NCBI GenBank assembly: GCA_973895155.1 | Contig: OZ316894.1 | Coordinates: 14,198,001 to 14,262,000, forward strand | Length of the DNA: 64,000 nucleotides | Direction: 5' to 3' | Origin: Marsupella aquatica | Lineage: Eukaryota > Marchantiophyta | In this document: in pieces, positions 55,738 to 64,000 of the stretch | How the letters are laid out: every line of letters starts with the position of its first letter | How positions within the stretch are numbered: the first letter of the stretch is position 1 | Translations under genes and position numbers: made by a program | The notes under the pieces: generated by a model | Told to the model about the DNA's origin: nothing | Database searches by the model: none | What the model saw: only the letters and a program-made list of their open reading frames with translations

Positions 55738-58700
55738 ATGGCTCCAAGGTTGCCTCTTCACAACCCATTTAGGATTAGGCATCATGATTCTAAATTGTGG
55801 ATGCATGAACAAGCCCGGGCCGCCCAAGGTAGGAGTAGGAGGATGAGATGCCCATGCACACAGTGCCAAGGACTCAAGTCGTTGAGTTTGAACACTGTGC
55901 ACCTTCACCTGCTGCGGCATGAAAGGCACCCTCGGTGGAGGGTTTGGAATGTACCAGCAGAAGAAGACTCCTCTGATGAAGAGTGGAGAGCTGACTTTGT
56001 GGATTCTAATACAGCTAGGCGTAGAGACTACGTAGAGCAGGACATAGACTGTGCAAAGGATGGTCCTGGGGTCCAACATGAGAACATGGATGACCAAGAT
56101 GGAGATGGAGAGGCAGTCACTGAGGACGATGGGATGGATGTCCCAAGAATGGTTCAAGAGATTTTTGAAGACCTTGATGCTTTTTACGACACAGTGGAAT
56201 CAGAAGAGGACAATGAACCGCAGCCACACATTGGCGACGGCCAAGCTGAACCTGACTTTGACATTGGGGAAGGTGCAGCAGAGAGGGAGTGGGTGTTTGG
56301 GGGCCCAAAACACATCAAAGAAGCTTGCATTCCTATCTACGAGGGGTCGAACTGCTCCAAGCTGGGTTTTGTCGTGTTGTTGTTGAACATCTGTGGCAAT
56401 CACAATGTTCCCAATATATTTGTGACAGAGTTGTTGACCTTCCTGCGCCGAAATGTGTTACCAGATGGTAATTCAATTCCAAAAAATATGTACGAGGCTA
56501 GGAAATTGATGTCTAACCTTGGGCTGAACTATGTGTCTATTGACGCATGCCCTGATGGGTGTGTTCTCTTTCGCAAAGAGCATGCAGATAAATTGACATG
56601 CCCTCATTGTGGTAAGCACAGGTACAAGAATGTAGGGAAATGTACACACCCTGCCAAGGTTCTTCGTCATTTTCCTCTCATTCCTAGACTACAACGTCTG
56701 TTTAGATGCCCTGCCATTTCCAAGCTGATGACATGGACTCCTGATAACAAGAGCAGTGATGGCCTGCAGCGTCACATTGGAGATTCCAACCATTGGAAAT
56801 TTGTTGATGAGAGGTGGCCACAGTTTGCTGCAGAGAAGCGGAACTTTAGATTTGGTCTATCACTGGATGGAGTAAACCCATTTGGAGACAAAAACAACCG
56901 TTATTCATGTTGGCCGGTTACGCTGCTAAATTACAACCTTCCCCCATGGATGACTACAAAGAGGTTTTTTGTCATGATGGTGCTGTTAATCCCTGGACCA
57001 GCTTCTGTGACCGAGCAATTCATAGATATCATGTTGGCTCCAGCAGTGGAAGAGTGGAAGACTTTGTGGATAGAAGGGGTGTTAACCCATGATGTTCTGA
57101 AGGGGCTTCTTCGACCCAGCCCCTTTAGATTGCATGCAATTTGTTTGCTGGATATAGCAGATTACCCAGGCCATGGCATCATATCTGGACGAGTGACAAA
57201 GGGCTATGTGGGGTGCACACCATGTGGGAAAAATGTGACAAGTGAGTGGTCGCATGCCCTGCACAGTATGAAATTTCAGGGGCATAGAAGGTATCTGCCT
57301 GTTGATCATCCTTATAGGCACACACGGTCTCAAATTGCACACTTCAACAACAAAACAGAGCTTCGTGGCCCACCACAGAGGGTCACCAGAGAGCAAGTCC
57401 TGAGGTGGGCAGCCAGGAAGGCTGATTGGGACAAGAGAAGTGCCACTGATCGAGAACCTGAGGATCCAGTGGTGAAACACGGTGTGAAAAGACAGACCTT
57501 GATGGACTTGGAGTTGGAGTACTGGAGGGTAATGTACTTAGCCTCCAGCCCCTGTATGATTGCAATTTTAGATTGGAGCAATGGTGGATTGATGTTGGTT
57601 ACAATCCTCCTATGTGGTTAATTAGTGTTTCTGTTGTTGAATTCTTTGCTTTGTGGAGTGCAGGAATTCGAGCCCAGCAAACACAATGTGGACGTCATGC
57701 ACATTGAGAAAAATATTTGTGAGAGCTTGCTGAAGTTCTTGTCGGGTGAGAAAGATACAGGAGCAGTTCGAGCTGATATGCAACAGAAGGGGATTCGCCC
57801 TCACCTTTGGTTGAAGCCCCATGCAAGCAATCCCAATGTACTTCTCAAGTTCCAAGCTCCCTATGTGTGCACACAGGATGAATGGAAGACATTCTTGTAT
57901 AGATTGAGCTGTCTGAAAGTGCCCTCTGGCTATGCTGGTGCCTTCAAGAAGCATATTACAAAGAATAAACTTGGCAGTATGAAAACACATGACTACCATG
58001 TGTTGATGCAGCACATTCTGCCCCTATGCCTCAGAGGTCTCATGCAGAAACCAGTCCGTAATGTCATTCTTCGACTGTGCAATGTATTTTGCCGTATATG
58101 TGTGAAAGTGTGGGATCCCCAAGGATTGGAGCAGTTGAAGCAGGATGCTGCTTATGTCCTCTATGACTTGGAGATATACTTCCCCCTTGCTTTCTTTGAT
58201 GTTATGACTCATCTCCTAATCCATGTGGTAGAAGAGCTAGGGCAGTATGGGCCAGTCAGTACCAGATGGATGTACCCTATGGAGCGATACATGAAGTTGT
58301 TGAAAGGTCATGTGAGAACATACTACAGGCCAGAGGCTTCCATGGCATTGGGGTACATTAAGGATGAGACGTTGGGATTCCTAACAGAGTACATGGCTGG
58401 GTCTGGTGAAGCTATGACAAGAGTTTGGAAATCTGGTGAAGATGGAGTGAGTGGCGAGGTTGTTGAAGGTGTGGGACGTGCTGTTCAGCTGCCTGTTGTG
58501 ATTCGAGACAAGGCTCATTCATATGTGCTGGCAAACACAGAGCCTATGCAACCATGGTGGAGGTGAGTGATTGAATTGACTTGCCTTTGTTGTGATGCTT
58601 CTTGTCTGTTCCAAGGGTGATCTTAGGTTGTCATGTGTTGTTTAGACCTAACTATGCCTGTACCTCATATTGCAGGGAATATGATATGCAAAAAGCTGCA

Positions 58701-59435
58701 CACTCTGGGCAGCAGGATCCCTTCCCACAGTTCGAGCAGTGGATTCGGGTGACAATTCGAGAGCATAGTAGACATCACCCAGATATGGAGAAGGATTTGT
58801 ATCTTCTATCTGTGCCACCACGATTGTCTATTCTGACCTACAAACGGATGAGAGCTTATGGAAGTCATTATCGAGTGAGGGATGAGCAGGGTGACCATTG
58901 TGTATCATATGATTGTGGTTTGATTTCTATGTTTGAGCAGAGAACCTCTGAAGAACAGAGGGGGTGGATGAAGATGGGTTACGTGGGGGAGTTGACCGAC
59001 ATTTGGGTGTTGAATTATGGTAACACAAGTGTCCCAGTGATATTGATGAAGGGATCATGGGTGAAATCAGAGTGGCAAAGACCAAGGGCCACCATGAAGC
59101 GTGATCATGATGGGTTCTTGTTGGCCAATTTTAGGTCCAGAGTACCAAAATGGTCTGAGCCTTTTGTTTTCCCTAGCCAAGTTGAACAGGCTTTCTTTGC
59201 AGATGTGGAGGAGTCACATGGCTGGAGGGTGGTATGCCATAGCCAAGCACGGAACAGGCGGATGGATGGAAGTAAAGTAGAGTTCAGTTTGGATGACCAT
59301 GCTGCATTCGAGCATCCTAGTCATGAGACTGTACTTCCAACTCGGGCAGGGACTGACTACATCCCCTTAACATTGAGAGAGACATATGATGAACCTGGGC
59401 AAATGGAATATGATGAGGTTGATGATTTGCAATAG
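55738..59435 (+). CDS. TNP2-type CACTA transposase (Transposase_21), three exons, intact
   Basis: Exons 55738-57528, 57664-58562 and 58676-59435 have GT-AG borders and join in frame to 1,149 residues. The N-terminus is a transposase-associated Cys/His region (CPCTQCQGL, then HLLRHERHPRWRVW). The Transposase_21 core includes YEGSNCSKLGFVVLLLNI, the zinc motif CPHCGKHRYKN, LSLDGVNPFGDKNNRYSCWP (first catalytic Asp), YNLPPWMTTK, IPGPASVTEQFIDI, LHAICLLDIADYPGHGIISG (second Asp) and GYVGCTPCG. After the first intron come KHNVDVMHIEKNICESLL and the C-terminal region with WMYPMERYMK. The enzyme cuts and joins the CACTA ends. No stop or shift is visible. It is followed by the second transposition gene. 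Confidence 0.93.
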
Positions 59436-59612
59436 GCAACAGCTGGCGATTGGCAAGTATGAGGTTGAGGATGACTACCTGCACAGAGTCACATAACGGA
59501 AATTGCTACCTGGAATGATGTTTAGGATAGTTGGATATGCATGAAATTGATTGATACTTTGAATTTAGTGTGCTGATTCTCCCTGTTTGGTTGTGGGTGC
59601 TGTGCAGAAGCT

Positions 59613-62600
59613 ATGGGGGAAGAGGGTGATGACATGGAGACAGACATGGGGCTTGGAGAGTGGGGTGAAGAGGAAAGATTGGATATGGATGGAGACCCAG
59701 ATGCAGGGGGCTCACAGAAAAATGCACCTGTGCAAGATGCACAGGGCCCTCATCAAGTCCCAGGTAGGTGGGCAGCTAGAGAGAAATCACATAATCCATA
59801 CCCTAGAAGGAGCCAGAGTTATTGGCAAGGGACGCCTGATAATTATGATGATGACTATGATGGAGCAGAAGATGGATGGGATGAATATGAACACCCAGAG
59901 CGTGGTAGAGACGGGTACAGAGGGCAATGGAAAGGTGAGGAGGATGATTGGACAAGTAAGTGCCTTGTGCTAGTGATTTTGTGATGGTAGTAGAGATTTA
60001 GCTCAATATGCACTTATCTGATGTGTAGCTAGGGCAAAGAGTTTATCTTACAGGTCCATGAGTGTGGCATGTACCTGTTGGTATGCAGACTCTGATTGGG
60101 ACAATCACGAAAACAACAAAGGCCATCCACGTTCAGATAGGAGGCAATCATTCACAGGCGGGAGAAACGCCCCTAATTCATCAAGACAAAGCAATAGGAC
60201 AGGTGGTCCAGAACCATCTATGCGCCAAGGGAGAGGTAACTTGGTCATTGCAGAATTGCTCTGAAGTCCACTGTATATTTGGCAGCGGGATTTATGATTC
60301 ATACTTACCTAATGTAAGTGACTGTAAATGGATCCTGTAAATGTGCAAGGACTCCAGGGAGGTTTGGACAATGCAATCCAGGCCGTGGGGGGAGATCAGG
60401 CCATGGAGGGACCCCAGGCCGTGGGGGGACACCAGGCCCTGGAGGGACACCTAGTAGCGCTTCAGGGAGTACCAAGGCAGGAGACAGTAACAAATTTGGT
60501 AAAGTAGAAGTGAATTCCGAAGGTTGGATAACTCCCACATGTGATGGTAAGAACCGTTGGCATTCTGACCTAAGAGGAGAAGTATTGCGTTGGTTAGATT
60601 TGAGCATTACAGAGTTTAGGAGTCAGAACAAAGCTGATTGGGCTACTATCTGCAAGGACATTCTTGAACGGTGGGAGTATGTTGGTAATGATGGTAAGGG
60701 CCCAGTTGAAGATTGCATATCAGATTATGCAATGAGGATTTTGAAACAAGAGAGGCATAGGTTGAAAAGGATGTGGATAGACAATGGTTCTAACAGGAGA
60801 ATGCCACCACCCCCATCATTGGAACTGGATCAATGGACACGGTTAATCAAAGGGTTCATGTCGGAGGCTGGACAGAGCAAGAGTGAACTGATGTCAAATG
60901 CTCGAGGCAAAGTGAAACACCTTTCACAGGCTGGGAGAGGAAGTTATGCTCCAATGAAAGAACAATTGGTAAGGCAGTGACATGCCTGATAGTAAGCCTC
61001 AAACTTATCATCTTGCTACCATTATTACATTTTCATTGACAATCAACACTTGGTTTCATTCATATGTATGTTGATGTGGACTGCAGAAGAAATTGACAGG
61101 TGAAGAACCATCAGCACAAGAAGTGAGAGAGGAGTTCATGAAACAAAGGAGTGAGGTGACAAGTGTAACTTCCAAACAGGTGATTATGTTGTAATTTTGT
61201 ATGTTCTGTGACTATTTGGCCTTGAGCATCAGAAAGAAATGTAGTAGGAAGTAAGCAACCAGTTCTTGGGGACAGTTATCTGAGATATGTAAGCTGTGTT
61301 ATGACAGGGAACTGTTACAACTCTCACAGAGATGTGTGAACGGTTGAAGTCATTAGAGTGTGGACTCCCTCGAGTGGAAAGTAAATTGGCTGATCGTTTG
61401 GATATTGTGGAGGCATCTGTAGCGAACCTTCTTGCATCAGTGGAATCTAATTTCAAGCTTGTGATTGAAAAATTGGGTGGTTCCCAACCAAACAATGAGG
61501 GCAACATTGTACAAAGTGTGCCCTTGTTAACAAAAAAGGGAATTGGAAAATCTGACACAGGTATGGAAATGACACCGGCCCATTGTTCATTGTGTCCTAT
61601 GTTCAAATGTCAGAAGTAAGTTTTCATGAATTGAGTGAATGGTTTGAATGCAGGAAGAGTGGAGGCAGAGAAGGACCCTGTAATCAGTAAGCAGAAGGGC
61701 AAGAAGGTTGCTGAGACAGGTAACCTGCTATGATCCAGTACATTACATTTGAAAAGTGCATGGAGTTTTGTGAAGCTTAAGCCGGTTGGAGGTAATCTTT
61801 TCTGTAAGAACTGGTTGGATGAACTGGGATCTGAAGTGACATCATGATTGATGTATCAGGTGATTCAAAGAGCAATAATGAAGAAGATGTGCCCAGTGCC
61901 TCAGTGACCATAGCCAAGGAGGTATCAGGTAAGCTGATGCTTTAAATTCCTCTATATGAATGTTGAGCAACAATTCAGTGGTTAATAGATTCAACCTGAA
62001 TATTGTGGTGTGTTTATTGATCAACAGAAGCAGACATGGAGCATATGGCAATGGCAAAGAAGGGGAAGAAGGCTGTTCATAATGGTAAGGAGATAGTGAC
62101 AACTTTGTGGTTGGTGACATGTACATTTAGCACATGTGATGAGTGATTGACTTATGTTGGACATGACACTGAATTGTAGTTGATGCAGAGTTGACAGACT
62201 CTCAACCAAGTGGGAGTAGGGTGAAGCGACGTCGAAACTTGGGAGCAACATTGGATGCAAGTAAGATTGTAGATGCTTCAATTGAAGCAAGTACAATGTT
62301 GGCAGATACTGAGATGATGTCGCAGGGAAATCCTACTACACAATCAGAAGTGTCAAATATGGATGCAGATTCTTTGAAGAAGAGTGTAGCCAATTCTCGA
62401 TCACCAGCACAAAACACTCGTGCCAAAGTCATGACTCGCAACCAAGGTATGAATAATGTCATGTATAAGCCACCCAGGAAAGCCAAGAAAAACAGCCAGG
62501 GTAAGGTGGAGGTGATAGCCACAGCAGAGCCAGTCCATAATCTTCTATCATGGGAGGATGACTCGCAGGTATGTGTGGGTATAGGCATTTTGCGACCGGA

Positions 62601-62784
62601 TCATGCAAAATTCCATGGCAAAGTGGTCCCGGATGACCATGTAGTAGTGTTGTTGACTACAGTGATTGTATCTGATTGTAATTTGCCATTTCCGAATAGA
62701 GACGATGATCCACCTCAGGAAATAATTGCAGATGCAGTAGGATCTCTTGTGCTCTGGCCATCAGAGTGTGTTAGTCTGCAGTGA
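59613..62784 (+). CDS. TNPA/Transposase_24-type second CACTA protein, nine exons, intact
   Basis: Proposed exons: 59613-59955, 60089-60235, 60358-60968, 61087-61179, 61308-61560, 61654-61719, 61860-61928, 62028-62084 and 62180-62784. All have GT-AG borders and together give 2,244 bases, an unbroken frame of 747 residues. The N-terminus is acidic and Gly-rich. Exon 3 holds a Transposase_24-like helical domain (CISDYAMRILKQERHRLKRM, then SLELDQWTRLIKGFMSE and SNARGKVKHLSQAGRGSY). Exon 5 has a coiled coil (ERLKSLECGLPRVESKLADR). Four tiny exons encode basic KKGKK-type segments. The end has a beta-rich domain closing with PQEIIADAVGSLVLWPSE, as in TNPA-like plant proteins. TNPA proteins bind subterminal repeats and assist TNP2; this one sits next to such an array. 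Confidence 0.85.
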
Positions 62785-63329
62785 CTGAATGCAAGTGTAG
62801 ATAGCATCATGTGAATTGTGTCACATTTTGACATTGCCTTGGAAAGATCCAAGAAATATCTGTACCAATTTTTCCATTTGGTAAAGAGGATGAAGGAGAC
62901 GTTGTGTGTGACATTGATATTTCTGAATTCTGTATGTATGAAACAAGTGATTGATGTCAAACTATGGCTCTATGGTGATTGTCTATAATACTTGAATCTA
63001 TTTTATCATTTCAGTATTAGTGTGTATGGTATAGAGGAATACTTTGTGACCTTCTTTGTAGTCTGTTTGAATCTGTGAATTCATATTAGTGTACATGGTA
63101 TAGAAGATGGCTTTCTGAAACTATGTATTCTAATGTTAACATGATGAATGGTGAACTTATAGAGTGAGTTCATTCCAAGTACACAATAAAACATGAATGC
63201 AATATATTATTTGTGCACAAGAGTGGGTTCATTCCAAGTAGTATAGTGGGGTCTTCATCACTCATATCCAGTTGACATGAAAGACTTATACATACCCCAC
63301 AAAGTATATTTAAAGACTACCCTCCATAA

Positions 63330-63575
63330 CCTTTTTAGTCGTTCCCAACGACTCATCATCGCAGCCCATAAAAGACTGAAAACGACTCACCAAAGCTACC
63401 CACACAAAGACTAAAATAGACTGAAAATCCAGTCTATTAAACGACTTATAAACCAGTTCGATAAAGGACTCAGTTGATTATAGTAACAAAACATACGACT
63501 CGCAGTCCTATAAAGGACTAGAGTCCTTCCCAGTCGTTTCCAAGTCCTATACGGTATTGAATAGTCGTTTAATGG
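63330..63575 (+). repeat. Right subterminal array of GACT/AGTC motifs
   Basis: About 16 copies of GACT or its complement AGTC, often as CGACTC, AGACTG or GGACT, lie in about 245 bp next to the right terminus in both orientations. Two are expected by chance. The left end has about five in its first 150 bp (39375-39490). Such subterminal repeats are the binding sites of TNPA in En/Spm. Confidence 0.82.
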
Positions 63576-63605
63576 GGTCTAAATACCCCCCGGTTTCTAC
63601 TAGTG
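63576..63605 (-). repeat. CACTA right terminal inverted repeat
   Basis: It ends CCGGTTTCTACTAGTG and is followed by TCT at 63606-63608. Read inward on the minus strand it is CACTAGTAGAAACCGGGG, identical to the left end for 18 bases, then nearly so through ATTTAGACC. Confidence 0.97.
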
Positions 63606-64000
63606 TCTCTGGCTGGTCTCCAAGTGGACGCAATAGGCTCTAAAACCTTCATTTTGGGGGACCAGGGACCCTGCTAATGGACTGCACAAAATTAGCAGGA
63701 AAATGGAGGAGATATTCAAATTGGCCTCGTGGAATGTGTGTGGATTGTGCGAACCCAATCGCAAACATGTAGTGAAGAATTGGGTTAAATCCCTGAAGAC
63801 ACCCTTGAGCGTTATGGCGCTTTAGGAAGTGAAAACAGACCAATTTCGACTAGATATGGCGTTGAGAGCTATTATGTCGGACTACCAACACTTCTCTACT
63901 GCACCGGATGAGGGAAGAGGGGGAATGGCGCTGATGGTCCACCCAGAGATTAAGGTGGTTAGATCATGAATGCTAGACCTTGGACGGGCAGTGTGGGTGA
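63606..64000 (+). mobile_element. Outer LINE, right part (start of ORF2), continues beyond window
   Basis: After the TCT duplication the LINE resumes with spacer, then ORF2 from about 63703 (MEEIFKLASWNVCGLCEP), aligned with the inner LINE endonuclease start at 49350. A TAG at 63823-63825 stands where the inner copy has Gln (LQEVKTD), and a TGA at 63967-63969 follows VVRS. The copy is inactive even apart from the CACTA insertion. Confidence 0.92.

Larger units (their letters stand above)
39336..63608 (+). mobile_element. CACTA (En/Spm) transposon, 24.3 kb, with gene cargo
   Basis: The body is 39339-63605. It begins CACTAGTAGAAACCGGGG and ends with its inverted complement, and TCT flanks both sides (39336-39338 and 63606-63608), the 3-bp duplication of CACTA elements. 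Sequences outside are the two halves of one LINE, which independently proves the borders. On the plus strand it encodes an EDM2-like PHD protein, a tandem-BRCT protein, an F-box-like protein, TNP2 transposase and a TNPA-type protein. It also contains a LINE (46367-53512). Both transposition genes are open, so it may be autonomous. Confidence 0.96.

Noticed and set aside
1-64000. tRNA, rRNA or CRISPR features
   Set aside because: I saw no cloverleaf with A and B boxes, no conserved rRNA blocks and no regularly spaced direct repeats with unique spacers; the short repeats seen are tandem or subterminal transposon motifs.

Overview
This window looks like a piece of a large, transposon-packed plant-lineage genome. 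Only one gene, a Fip1-type mRNA polyadenylation factor on the minus strand (about 22.9-31.0 kb), has the long multi-exon structure of an ordinary host gene. Almost everything else is transposable elements nested inside one another. Plant affinity rests on the plant-type Fip1 protein with its long charged C-terminus, the plant LINE (DUF4283 plus zinc knuckle), CACTA, Ty1/copia and PIF/Harbinger families, and TTTAGGG-like telomeric motifs. A Ty3/gypsy family encoding its own cytosine methyltransferase points to a charophyte green alga (a Chara-like genome is my best guess), because as I recall such elements are reported from charophytes. The species is inference.

Layout. 1-6.5 kb: a decayed Ty3/gypsy element reading gag zinc knuckle, protease, C5 cytosine DNA methyltransferase, reverse transcriptase/RNase H, integrase, PHD finger. 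6.86-17.50 kb: a minus-strand Ty1/copia element with both LTRs, primer-binding site, polypurine tract and a TCCTT target duplication. It is split by a second copy of the same gypsy family (10.90-14.98 kb, GGCTT target duplication, internally deleted, PHD finger kept) and by a small inverted-repeat element (9.16-9.49 kb). 17.5-22.9 kb: no recognisable gene, largely pyrimidine-rich on the plus strand. 22.9-31.0 kb: the FIP1 gene in about ten exons. 31.9-34.55 kb: a gag-only remnant of another copia-type element with a 137-bp LTR. 34.8-36.2 kb: a broken PIF/Harbinger transposase. 37.6-39.3 kb and 63.6-64.0 kb: two halves of one LINE.

39,339-63,605 is a 24.3-kb CACTA transposon inserted in that LINE, with matching termini and a TCT duplication. 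A second LINE of the same family (46.37-53.51 kb, 12-bp duplication) has inserted into the CACTA element. The CACTA element has an apparently intact three-exon TNP2 transposase, a nine-exon second protein of the TNPA/Transposase_24 type whose frame stays open across every splice junction, and a dense array of short subterminal motifs next to the right end. Between its left end and the transposase it carries cargo on the same strand: an EDM2-like PHD protein, a tandem-BRCT protein, an F-box-like protein and a duplicated Cys-rich module.

Taken together, two unrelated element types in one window carry chromatin-related protein modules: a DNA methyltransferase plus PHD finger in the gypsy family, and EDM2-like PHD, BRCT and F-box-like proteins in the CACTA element. 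The gypsy and LINE copies are riddled with TAG and TGA stops that match C-to-T or G-to-A change at CAG and TGG codons, as expected for heavily methylated DNA.
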